A program made the translations under genes and the position numbers. Positions 22,201 through 29,231 of a DNA stretch of 64,000 bases are shown in pieces; the stretch's first letter is position 1; every line of letters starts with the position of its first letter. Below the pieces are notes generated by a model. That model was not told where the DNA came from. It saw only the letters and a list, made by a program, of their open reading frames with translations, and made no database searches. The stretch comes from Spirillospora albida (GTDB lineage: Bacteria > Actinomycetota > Actinomycetes > Streptosporangiales > Streptosporangiaceae), in assembly GCF_000718255.1 (NCBI RefSeq), contig NZ_JOFJ01000014.1:248001-312000 (forward strand). Direction: 5' to 3'.

Positions 22201-22785
22201 GTACGCGCGGTCCCGCTCGAACCTCTCCGACTCCCGGTAGGCGATCTCCTCCGCGAGGACCCGCCGGTAGTCGCCCAGCTCCGCGGGCTCGTACGCGCCG
22301 CCGTTGGCGAGGGACGTGTAGATCTCCGCGGCGCGGCGGCTGACCAGCGAGCCGCTGTAGGCGTCCTGGGCCACGTGGTGCACGCGGATGAACCACCAGT
22401 GCAGCTCCCGGCCGAGCCGCAGCAGCATGGTGTCGTAGAGGCGCTCGCCGTCCAGCGGGAGGGGCGCCTTCATCCGCGCGTCCATCCACGCCTGCGCCGC
22501 GGCGCGCGGGTCGGGCTCGGCGGAGAGGTCCAGCAGCGGGATCGTGGCCGTCGCGTCCGGGTCGAGGATCTGGTGCGGAATTCCGTCGCGCTCCACCAGC
22601 CGGGCGTTCATGGCCAGTCCCTCATGCGCCGCGATTCGCGCGACCCGGTCGAACAGACCGTGGTCGAAAACACCCTCGAACTCGATGTACTGCGCAATAT
22701 GGATCGGCGTCTGCGGGGCCAGCTGCTGCGCGTACCAGACGCTCTGCTGAGCGGCCGAAAGAGGAACGCACTCGGAGGACGACAT
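10289..22785 (-). CDS. NRPS gene 1: C-A-T / C-A-T / C-(A fragment)-T / C-A(Thr)-T-E
   Basis: A four-module synthetase. I chose ATG at 22785 (MSSSECVPLSAAQQSVWYAQ) because a C domain starts immediately after it; the frame is open further upstream but shows no similarity. The first C domain has HHVAQDAY instead of HHxxxDG (near 22360) and looks like an initiating C domain. A1 (pocket D-V-F-S-V-A-I-V-Y) and A2 (D-V-F-S-A-G-I-V-F) are complete and sisters; I cannot name their substrate. Module 3 has a C domain (HHIAGDGWS near 16,120), then no A core, only an A9/A10 fragment (about 15,150-14,960), then a T domain with LGGNS. Module 4 has a C domain (HHVGGDGWS near 14,270), a threonine-type A domain (D-F-W-N-V-G-M-V-H), T and an epimerization domain (HHLVVDGVSWR near 11,310). 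A frame change near 11,970 interrupts the A-T junction of module 4. The TAG stop overlaps the GTG of gene 2. Confidence 0.9.
11962..11978 (-). other. Deletion/frameshift scar at the A-T junction of module 4 of NRPS gene 1
   Basis: The module 4 A domain reads to GSGTDSAELRR and is then followed directly by the T-domain sequence EVLNLERVGVDDGFFDLGG in another frame. As in NRPS gene 2, about 59-60 residues with motifs A9 and A10 are absent. The two scars are close but not base-for-base identical: gene 2 keeps about ten more bases. Confidence 0.85.
14960..15150 (-). other. Orphan A-domain C-terminal fragment (A9/A10) in module 3 of NRPS gene 1
   Basis: After the third C domain the protein goes through a short Pro/Ala-rich linker (AAPVAEPAV) straight into KRLVAYVV, then NLPESMVP (A9) and LTPNGKVDTRALPKPD (A10 with its lysine), then an ordinary T domain. 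The whole A core with motifs A1-A8, about 400 residues, is missing, and the frame is intact through the gap. The fragment begins at the beta strand that follows the A8 helix. That is exactly where the free-standing A protein encoded at 24770-23214 ends. I infer that the two parts associate to form one working A domain. Confidence 0.85.
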
Positions 22786-23213
22786 CAAGCGGTTACTTTC
22801 CCGGTCGGAGGGGTTTAGTTCACACCCGGCATCGGCGCGCGGAAGGCGCCGGCGGGCAGAAAAACAAAGCTGGTGACCACGGAACTGATCGGCCCTCCCC
22901 GTCCCCTTTCCCGAGTCCCGGCGGGAACGTGGGCGACGGCGATTCATCCCCGGAGTGAGCGCCGTGTGCTCCCGCCGGTACGGAGCGCCGTCACCATTCC
23001 ACCCCGCGTGGTGGGTTGCCCCGCCCTCGACCCACGTCTCTACTCAGGAGTAGCGGAGGCTCAGTTAACCAGCCTGCAACATGCCTCGCAATCCCCCCGA
23101 AAGTAGAACTTGACCCCGCTATTTGCTCACAGGTGTGACAAGTTTCCGAGCGGCCCGTGTGCCGCGACGCTCGTCCACTGACAAGGGTTGACAACCGAAT
23201 CCGGCCAGTTCGA
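22786..23213 (-). promoter_or_regulatory. Leader and probable promoter region of the NRPS operon
   Basis: This 428-base stretch between the A-core gene stop and the first NRPS gene is less GC-rich than its surroundings and I find no coding sequence in it; in particular no A9/A10 motif in any frame. On the minus strand a candidate promoter is TTGCGA (23091-23086), 17 bases, TTAACT (23068-23063). A perfect palindrome ctactcaggagtag lies at 23040-23053, near the expected start of transcription. The ten bases TTGCGAGGCA (23091-23082, minus) recur in the same orientation relative to sbnA at 24902-24911. Promoter assignment is tentative. Confidence 0.4.
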
Positions 23214-24770
23214 TTACGCACCGTATTCATGGACGACCACGGCGGCGGCGCCCACCGCCGGATGCCGCTGCAGCACGGCCTCGATCTCGCCGAGCTCCAT
23301 CCGCACTCCCGCGATCTTCACCTGGCGGTCGACCCGCCCCAGGTACTGGAGCGTCGGCCGGTCCTCGCCGCCCGCTCCGGCGGGCAGCAGCCGCACCGCG
23401 TCGCCCGTCCGGTACAGCCGTCCGGTCGGGGACTCGCCGAAGGGGTCCTGGTAGAAGGACTCGCGCGTGCGCTCGTCGTCGCCCAGGTAGCCGCGCCCGA
23501 CGACCACGCCCCCGACGAACAGCTCGCCGGTCTCGTCCACGTCGCAGGCCGCCCACGTGCCGTCCCCCTCGTCCCGCAGGACGTAGAGGCGCGTGTTGAC
23601 GATCGGCGTGCCGATCGGGAGGCGCAGCAGCGCCAGGTCACCGGCCGTCACGGTGTGGTGGGTGACGTCGTCGGAGCACTCGGTGGGGCCGTAGGCGTTG
23701 AGGAGCCGCGCGTGCGGCATGGCCTCCAGCCAGCGGCGCGACAGCTCGGTCGGGAGCTCCTCGCCGGTCGCGATCATCCAGCGGAGGCCGCCCAACGGCC
23801 TTCGCCCGGGGGCCTCGGGGGGCGTCCCCCCGGAGGTGCCCGCATCCTCGGGAGCGTCCGCGAGGTCGTCCAGGAGGTGCCTGACCATGGTCGGGACGAG
23901 CTCCACGATCGTGATGTCCTGCGCGTCCACCACCCGGGCGAACGCGACCGGGTCGTGGGCGACGTCGTCGCCGATGACGTCCACGCGACCACCGAGCAGC
24001 AGCGGGCACAGCATCTGCCACACCGAGATGTCGAAGCCGAGCGGAGCCGTCTGCGCGACGACGTCCGCCTCGGTCATCTCCAGGTCGATGACCTTCGCCC
24101 ACAGATGGTTCAGCATCCCCTGGTGCTCGACCACCGCCCCCTTGGGGCGGCCGGTCGAACCCGAGGTGAACAGGATGTAGCGGGGCTGGTCGAGCGACTC
24201 CAGGCGCGGCGCGCCCGTCCATTCCGGCAGGCCGGCCGCCTCCTCCGCGCGGACGACCCGGCATTTCGCCTCGGCAGCGCCCGCCAGCAGCGCGGGGGCC
24301 GGGTCGCCCTCGTCCACGGCGATGAGCACGGACGCCCCGGCCTGGTCGAGGACGTCCCGAACCCGGCCCGCCGGCCAGGTCTCGTCCGCCGGGACGTAGA
24401 GGGCGCCGACCAGCTCGATCGCCAGGAACGCCGCGATGACGGCGGCGCACCGCTCCCCGCCCACGCCGACGACGGTGCCCGGCCGCACTCCCTCGCGCTC
24501 GAGCAGCGCCGCCAGCCGGCGGGCCTCGGCGGCCAGCTCCGCGTAGGACAGCGTCCGGTTCCGGTCGCGGACCGCGGGCCGGTCGCGCTCCGCCGCGAAC
24601 CGCTCGACCCGGGCGATCACCGGGTCGGCGAGGTCCACCGCGTGCTCGCGGACCATGCCGTGCCGGACGGTCAGCTCCCGCGCCCGCGCGGTCTCGGCGG
24701 GGGGCACCGTCAGCGCGGGCAGCCCGGCGAGGGGCAGCAGCCGGTCGAGGACCGGTCCACGAGCAGTCAT
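23214..24770 (-). CDS. Free-standing adenylation core, lacking the A9/A10 subdomain (probable L-Dap activation in trans)
   Basis: A 518-residue amino-acid-activating protein. Motifs in order: A3 TSGSTGRPKG (202-211), A4 FDISVW (246-251), A5 NAYGPTE (358-364), A7 YRTGD (453-457), A8 GRVDRQVKIAGVRMELGEIE (478-497). It then ends with AAAVVVHEYGA and a TAA stop, so A9, A10 and any carrier domain are absent. Pocket residues are D247, I248, W251, E290, I333, T335, A359, D367, D368 (DIWEITADD), close to the diaminobutyrate type I remember (DIWELTADD). With sbnA/sbnB adjacent, L-Dap is the likely substrate. ATG at 24770 is preferred because GGAGAG lies 5-6 bases upstream; a GTG at 24776 is possible. 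The missing catalytic lysine would come from the orphan fragment in NRPS module 3. It reads toward the NRPS genes. Confidence 0.9.
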   Translation of the reverse strand: MTARGPVLDRLLPLAGLPALTVPPAETARARELTVRHGMVREHAVDLADPVIARVERFAAERDRPAVRDRNRTLSYAELAAEARRLAALLEREGVRPGTVVGVGGERCAAVIAAFLAIELVGALYVPADETWPAGRVRDVLDQAGASVLIAVDEGDPAPALLAGAAEAKCRVVRAEEAAGLPEWTGAPRLESLDQPRYILFTSGSTGRPKGAVVEHQGMLNHLWAKVIDLEMTEADVVAQTAPLGFDISVWQMLCPLLLGGRVDVIGDDVAHDPVAFARVVDAQDITIVELVPTMVRHLLDDLADAPEDAGTSGGTPPEAPGRRPLGGLRWMIATGEELPTELSRRWLEAMPHARLLNAYGPTECSDDVTHHTVTAGDLALLRLPIGTPIVNTRLYVLRDEGDGTWAACDVDETGELFVGGVVVGRGYLGDDERTRESFYQDPFGESPTGRLYRTGDAVRLLPAGAGGEDRPTLQYLGRVDRQVKIAGVRMELGEIEAVLQRHPAVGAAAVVVHEYGA

Positions 24771-24979
24771 CGTCACTCTCCGCGATCTCGTACGTCTCCA
24801 CCGTCATCACAAAAGAGGCGGGCGTCATAGCTTAAGTCGGGCCGCGCCCGGCTGTGTTCGGGATTGGCCGCATTCCACCCTACTGAAGGGTAAGTAGGGG
24901 GTTGCGAGGCAAGATGCCCCCGGGTACGGTGATGCTCCGCCCGACATGGGCCGGAGGATCGCGGCGAACTCGGGGGAAG
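24771..24979. promoter_or_regulatory. Divergent control region between the A-core gene and sbnA
   Basis: About 200 bases separate the two divergent starts. They contain an inverted repeat with arms CCCTACT (24878-24884) and AGTAGGG (24893-24899) around 8 bases. It is followed at once by GGGGG and TTGCGAGGCA (24902-24911), the ten-base word also found upstream of the NRPS operon. This placement suggests a common regulator for precursor supply and assembly. I cannot name a confident -35/-10 pair. Confidence 0.4.
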
Positions 24980-25978
24980 ATGAGGGAATTGCCGATAATC
25001 TCTTCGCCGCAAGAATTCAACGTCGACGATCTCTATGTCGATCTCCGTCCTGTCATCGACAGCCCGCTCTACCTCAAATGCGAGGGATTCAATTTCGCGG
25101 GCTCGGTCAAATTGAAGGCCGCGGCCGCGATGGTGGCGGCCGCGGAACGGGACGGCCGGCTCACCGCCGACTCGGTGATCGTCGAGTCGTCGTCGGGGAA
25201 CCTCGGGATCGCGCTCAGCCTGATCGCCGCCGACCGGGGCCTGCGTTTCGTCTGCGTCACCGACCCCCGCTGCAACCCGGCCTCGATCCGCGTGATGCGC
25301 GCGCTCGGCGCGGAGGTCCGGATCGTCTCCGCCACCGACGGCAACGGCGGCTACCTCGCCAGCCGCATCGGCTACGTCCGGGACCTGTGCGCCTCCGGCG
25401 ACCGGTACGTCTGGCTGAACCAGTACGCCAACGAGAACAACTGGCTCGCCCACTACCGCGGCACCGCGCCCGCCATCGACCGCCAGTTCCCCGGCCTCGA
25501 GGTCCTCTTCGTCGGCGCCGGCACCACGGGCACCCTGATGGGCTGCGCCCGCTATTTCCGGGAACGCGACAAACCCGTCACGATCGTCGCCATCGACGCC
25601 GTCGGCTCCGTCACGTTCGGCGGCGAACCCGAGCGCCGCATGGTCCCCGGCCTCGGCACCAGCACGCGCCCGGCGCTCGTCGACGAGTCGCTCGTCGACG
25701 ACGTCGTGCACGTCGCGGAGCCCGACACGATCCGCGCCGTGCACGCCCTCGCGTCCCGCGGGTTCCTGTTCGGCGGCTCCACCGGCACCGTCGTGTCCGG
25801 CGCCGCGGCCTGGCTCGCCGCCAAGTACCCCGGCGAGGACCCCGTCGCCGTCGCGATCGCCCCCGACCTCGGCGAACGCTACCTCGACTCGATCTACGAC
25901 GAGCGGTGGCTGCGCGACAACTTCGCGGACGCCCTCCCCGGCCTGGACCTTCCCGACGCCGATATCCTCGACGTCTGA
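24980..25978 (+). CDS. sbnA: SbnA-like N-(2-amino-2-carboxyethyl)-L-glutamate synthase (Dap pathway)
   Basis: A PLP-dependent enzyme of the cysteine synthase fold (332 residues) expected to join O-phosphoserine and L-glutamate, the first step to L-2,3-diaminopropionate. The PLP lysine is K44 in FAGSVKLKAA; the SSSGNLG loop (about 77-83), the GAGTTGT phosphate loop and a C-terminal GGSTGT motif are present. I chose ATG at 24980 because the family typically begins with a short lead into PQEFNVDDLYVDL and a purine-rich GGGGGA lies just before it; upstream in-frame starts at 24902-24932 would add an unlikely Arg-rich lead. sbnB follows after 28 bases. In staphyloferrin B biosynthesis the same pair makes Dap; here the product should feed NRPS module 3. 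Confidence 0.9.
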   Translation: MRELPIISSPQEFNVDDLYVDLRPVIDSPLYLKCEGFNFAGSVKLKAAAAMVAAAERDGRLTADSVIVESSSGNLGIALSLIAADRGLRFVCVTDPRCNPASIRVMRALGAEVRIVSATDGNGGYLASRIGYVRDLCASGDRYVWLNQYANENNWLAHYRGTAPAIDRQFPGLEVLFVGAGTTGTLMGCARYFRERDKPVTIVAIDAVGSVTFGGEPERRMVPGLGTSTRPALVDESLVDDVVHVAEPDTIRAVHALASRGFLFGGSTGTVVSGAAAWLAAKYPGEDPVAVAIAPDLGERYLDSIYDERWLRDNFADALPGLDLPDADILDV

Positions 25979-26006
25979 TCACCGAGCATCGACGGAGTTC
26001 CCACCC

Positions 26007-27032
26007 ATGACGCAGGCCCCCACCTTCTCCGTGATCTCCGGCGCCCAGGTGCACGCCGCGATCACCGGACGCGAGGAGCAGGTCACTCGCATGATCGAGG
26101 CGGCGTACCGCCTCCACGGCGAGGGCTCGACGGTCAACCCCGACTCGTACTTCCTGCGCTTCCCGGACCGGCCGTCCGACCGGATCATCGCGCTGCCCGC
26201 CTCCGTCAAGGGCGACGTCGACGTCCACGGCATCAAGTGGATCTCCAGCTTCCCCGGCAACGTCGCGAACGGCATCCCCCGCGCGTCCGCCGTGCTGATC
26301 CTCAACGACGCCGAGACCGGCTACCCGTTCGCCTGCCTGGAGAGCTCCATCATCAGCGCGGCCCGCACCGCCGCGTCCGCCGCCCTCGCCGCGGCCGTCC
26401 TCGCCGACGGGCGCGGCGACCGCCCCCGCCGGGTCGGCTTCATCGGCGTCGGCCTCATCGCCCGCTACGTCCACACCTACCTGGCGGGCAACGGCTTCAC
26501 GTTCGACGAGCTCGGCGTCTTCGACCTGTCCGCCGAGCACGCCGAGGGCTTCAAGGGCTACCTGGAGCGCACCGAGAAGGGCGAGATCACGATCCACGAC
26601 TCGGCCGAGTCGCTGATCCGCTCGTCCGACCTGATCGTCTTCGCGACCGTCGCGGGCGAGCCCCATGTCACCGACCCGGCCTGGTTCGCGCACGACCCGC
26701 TCGTCCTGCACGTGTCGCTGCGCGACCTCTCCCCCGAGATCATCCTCGGCGCCTACAACATCGTGGACGACGTCGAGCACTGCATGAAGGCCAACACCTC
26801 CCCCCACCTGGCCGAGCAGAAGGCGGGCCACCGCGACTTCGTCGCCGGCACCCTGTACGACGTCCTCACCGGCGCCACCGCCCCGCCCGCCGACAAGCCG
26901 GTGATCTTCTCGCCGTTCGGCCTCGGCGTCCTCGACCTGGCCGTGGCCCGCTACGTCTACGACCAGGTCACCGCCTCGGGCGACCTGACGACGATCCCCG
27001 ACTTCTTCCACGAACTGAAGCGCTACGGCTGA
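26007..27032 (+). CDS. sbnB: SbnB-like N-(2-amino-2-carboxyethyl)-L-glutamate dehydrogenase (Dap pathway)
   Basis: A member of the ornithine cyclodeaminase/mu-crystallin family (341 residues) that oxidatively cleaves the SbnA product to L-2,3-diaminopropionate and 2-oxoglutarate with NAD. The Rossmann signature is VGFIGVGLIARYV (about 143-155). The family's substrate-site part is seen as IKWISSFPGN, and the ending is FHELKRYG. Cotranscribed with sbnA (28-base gap). It ends only 3 bases before the stop of the convergent Uma2 gene, which marks the right edge of the biosynthetic cluster. Confidence 0.92.
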   Translation: MTQAPTFSVISGAQVHAAITGREEQVTRMIEAAYRLHGEGSTVNPDSYFLRFPDRPSDRIIALPASVKGDVDVHGIKWISSFPGNVANGIPRASAVLILNDAETGYPFACLESSIISAARTAASAALAAAVLADGRGDRPRRVGFIGVGLIARYVHTYLAGNGFTFDELGVFDLSAEHAEGFKGYLERTEKGEITIHDSAESLIRSSDLIVFATVAGEPHVTDPAWFAHDPLVLHVSLRDLSPEIILGAYNIVDDVEHCMKANTSPHLAEQKAGHRDFVAGTLYDVLTGATAPPADKPVIFSPFGLGVLDLAVARYVYDQVTASGDLTTIPDFFHELKRYG

Positions 27033-27035
27033 CCC

Positions 27036-27623
27036 TCAGGGGAACTCGGAGGTGTCGAGTTCGACGCTGAACGGCTCCGGCAACGACAGTGCCTTGCCGA
27101 ACGGCACCACCTCGACGTGCGGGTAGTCGTCCCCCTCCGGTTCGCTGTAGAGCGTCACCCGATCCTCACTGCGGTCTACCAGCAGGTAGAGCGGAATGCC
27201 GGCCCGGGCGTAGCAGTGCCGCTTCGTCTCCCGATCCCGATCCGGCTTGGAGGACGTCACCTCGACCACCATCGAGACGCCGTCAGGCGGCATCCACGGA
27301 TCGGCTCCGTGAAAGAGCCTGAGTTCTGCAGGGGCGAAGGTGGCGTCCGGGATGACCCGGTTGCTCGGGCAGCGACCCCCACTCGGCACGAGCAGCCCCT
27401 TGTTCGGGGCGTTGTGGAACATGGTGGGGCTGTGCCGCACGATCTGTAAGGTGATCACCGCGATGCATGCTTCGTGATCACCACCGGGGGGTGGGGTCAC
27501 GACGATCTCTCCGTCGATCAGCTCGGCTCGGAAGCCCTCGGGGGTATCAAGGGCGAGGAAGTACTCCACAAGGTCGACGGTGGCGCCGTCCTGCGTCAGC
27601 GGTTCATGAGCCATGACAGTCAT
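27036..27623 (-). CDS. Uma2-family (DUF820) PD-(D/E)XK nuclease-fold protein
   Basis: A 195-residue single-domain protein of the Uma2 restriction-nuclease-like family, abundant in actinomycetes and cyanobacteria and of unsettled function. Visible features are the N-terminal ELIDGEIVV strand pair, the VIPDATF acidic motif, VVEVTSS with the active-site Glu, and a later K in the ETKRHCY helix, in the family's order. The ATG at 27623 has AGGAG about 6 bases upstream; a second ATG nine bases inside is possible. It is convergent with sbnB and I see no link to the NRPS pathway. Confidence 0.85.
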   Translation of the reverse strand: MTVMAHEPLTQDGATVDLVEYFLALDTPEGFRAELIDGEIVVTPPPGGDHEACIAVITLQIVRHSPTMFHNAPNKGLLVPSGGRCPSNRVIPDATFAPAELRLFHGADPWMPPDGVSMVVEVTSSKPDRDRETKRHCYARAGIPLYLLVDRSEDRVTLYSEPEGDDYPHVEVVPFGKALSLPEPFSVELDTSEFP

Positions 27624-27774
27624 GCCCTGCTCCTTTCCTCATGGAGAAGCCTAGGAGCGGAGCGCCACCCTTCGCATGCGGATCGTGACATTCGAGCCGG
27701 ACGGTCTCAGCGTACGTCGCGGTGGCCTGCGGCGGGAGCCTTAGAACCGGGGGGAACGGGGAAGGCTCCCCGGC

Positions 27775-28023
27775 ATGAGGGATGAGCGATTCGAGCAGCG
27801 CGGGGACGTCCAGGAGCTGACGGACTTCGAGCTGGCCGTGTACGAGACCGTGGCGGAGATCGACAAGAACGGGGGCGCGGCGGACTACGCCACGCTCGAG
27901 CGGCTCCTCGGGGGCGCCGTCGAGGAGGATCTCTGGGCCGCGCTGGGGCACCTGGTGTCCGTGAACCATATCCACACCACCGTCGACGGGTACGTGCTCG
28001 GCTCGCACGACTGGTCGGCGTGA
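27775..28023 (+). CDS. Small conserved-looking protein, possible winged-helix fold
   Basis: An 82-residue acidic protein (FELAVYETVAEIDKNG, ATLERLLGG, AALGHLVSVNHIH) whose helix-helix-helix-strand pattern suggests a small winged-helix module of unknown role. Codon use matches the neighbours. The start follows a GC-rich stem (GGGGA-AGGC-TCCCC) that may partly mask the ribosome site. I do not recognise a named family. Confidence 0.6.
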   Translation: MRDERFEQRGDVQELTDFELAVYETVAEIDKNGGAADYATLERLLGGAVEEDLWAALGHLVSVNHIHTTVDGYVLGSHDWSA

Positions 28024-28112
28024 CGTCCCGATGAGCGGGAGAGGGGTGGGGGCCTGACGGCGGCTCCGCGACAATCGCGGCTGGCATGTGTCAGCGCAGG
28101 GGAGGCCGCCGG

Positions 28113-29198
28113 ATGAAGCTCGTCGACACCGAGGAACAGCGGGAGCTGCGCGAGGCGCTGCGGCGCTTTTTCGCGGACCGGTCCCCCGCGGCCGAGGTCA
28201 GGCGGCTGATGGAGACGCCCGGCGGCCACGATCCCAAAGTGTGGGCGCAGATGGCCGAGCAGCTCGGGCTGCAGGGCCTCGCCATCCCCGAGGAGCACGG
28301 CGGTGCCGGGTTCGGGCACCGCGAACTCGCGGTCGTCCTCGAGGAGATGGGGCGCGCGGTCGTGTGCGCCCCGTTCCTCGCCACGGTCACGGCGTCCGCC
28401 GCGCTGGTCGCCGGGGACGGCGGCCACGACCTGCTGCCCGGCATCGCGGACGGCTCCACGATCGCCACCCTCGCGATCGCCGAGGAGGACGGCCGCTGGG
28501 ACCTCGGCGCGGTCACCACCGCCTTCGTCGACGGGGCACTGACGGGCGTCAAGAGCTTCGTCCTGGACGGGCACGTCGCGGACGTGCTGCTCGTCGCCGC
28601 CCGCGACGGGAGCGAGGTGGCCGTGTTCGCCGTCGAGGCCGGCGCGGCCGGGCTCGCCCGCAAGGTGCTGCCCACGCTCGATCAGACGCGGAAGCTGGCC
28701 CGGGTCGAGCTGGACGGGACGCCGGCGCGCCGGGTCGGCGGGGTCGGCGCCATCGCGCGCGCCCTCGACATCGCGGGGGTGCTGCTGGCGGCCGAGCAGC
28801 TCGGCGGGGCGCAGCGGTCCCTTGACATGACCGTCGAGTACGTGAAGGTGCGCGAGCAGTTCGGCCGCCCGATCGGCTCCTTCCAGGCGGTCAAGCACCG
28901 GTGCGCGGACATGTTCGTGCTGGTCGAGTCGGCGCGCTCGGCGGTGCTGAACGCGGCGTCCGCAGCGGACGAGTCGCCCGCTGAGCTGCCGCACGCCGCC
29001 GCCGTGGCCCAGGCGTACTGCTCGGACGCCTACTTCCAGACGGCCGCCGAGATGATCCAGCTGCACGGCGGCATCGGCTTCACGTGGGAGCACGACGCGC
29101 ACCTGTACTTCAAGCGGGCCCAGGGGTCCCGCCAGCTGTTCGGCTCCCCCGAGCACCACCGCGCGAGGCTGGCGTCCCTCGCCGGCATCACGGGCTGA
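28113..29198 (+). CDS. Acyl-CoA dehydrogenase family protein
   Basis: A 361-residue FAD-dependent acyl-CoA dehydrogenase. ATG at 28113 is chosen because GGGGAGG lies about 9 bases upstream and the helical N-domain (EEQRELREALRRFF) starts at once. EEHGGAGFGHRE, the FAD-binding REQFGRPIGSFQAVKH and the LHGGIGFTWEHD near the end are typical. The C-terminal YEGT-type glutamate is not present, as in partner subunits of the heteromeric steroid/bile-acid type FadE enzymes. It may need a partner subunit or use another base. Substrate unknown. Confidence 0.85.
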   Translation: MKLVDTEEQRELREALRRFFADRSPAAEVRRLMETPGGHDPKVWAQMAEQLGLQGLAIPEEHGGAGFGHRELAVVLEEMGRAVVCAPFLATVTASAALVAGDGGHDLLPGIADGSTIATLAIAEEDGRWDLGAVTTAFVDGALTGVKSFVLDGHVADVLLVAARDGSEVAVFAVEAGAAGLARKVLPTLDQTRKLARVELDGTPARRVGGVGAIARALDIAGVLLAAEQLGGAQRSLDMTVEYVKVREQFGRPIGSFQAVKHRCADMFVLVESARSAVLNAASAADESPAELPHAAAVAQAYCSDAYFQTAAEMIQLHGGIGFTWEHDAHLYFKRAQGSRQLFGSPEHHRARLASLAGITG

Positions 29199-29231
29199 CC
29201 GCCGGGGCCGTCCGCAGGCCAGAATGGCCGG

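Noticed and set aside
12061..22818. A very long open frame on the plus strand opposite NRPS gene 1
   Set aside because: It is the antisense mirror of NRPS codons in GC-rich DNA: Arg/Val/Gly/Asp-rich with no domain, while the minus strand shows all NRPS motifs.
23188..23193. TTGACA on the plus strand as a promoter
   Set aside because: It would fire into the antisense of the A-core gene and has no good -10 at 16-18 bases.
22991..23230. A 79-codon minus-strand frame between the A-core and NRPS genes
   Set aside because: It overlaps the end of the A-core gene, shows no A9/A10 or other motif, and lies in the less GC-rich regulatory stretch.
24773..27011. Minus-strand frames opposite sbnA and sbnB
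   Set aside because: The plus-strand products are clear SbnA and SbnB enzymes; the antisense frames have no recognisable motifs.
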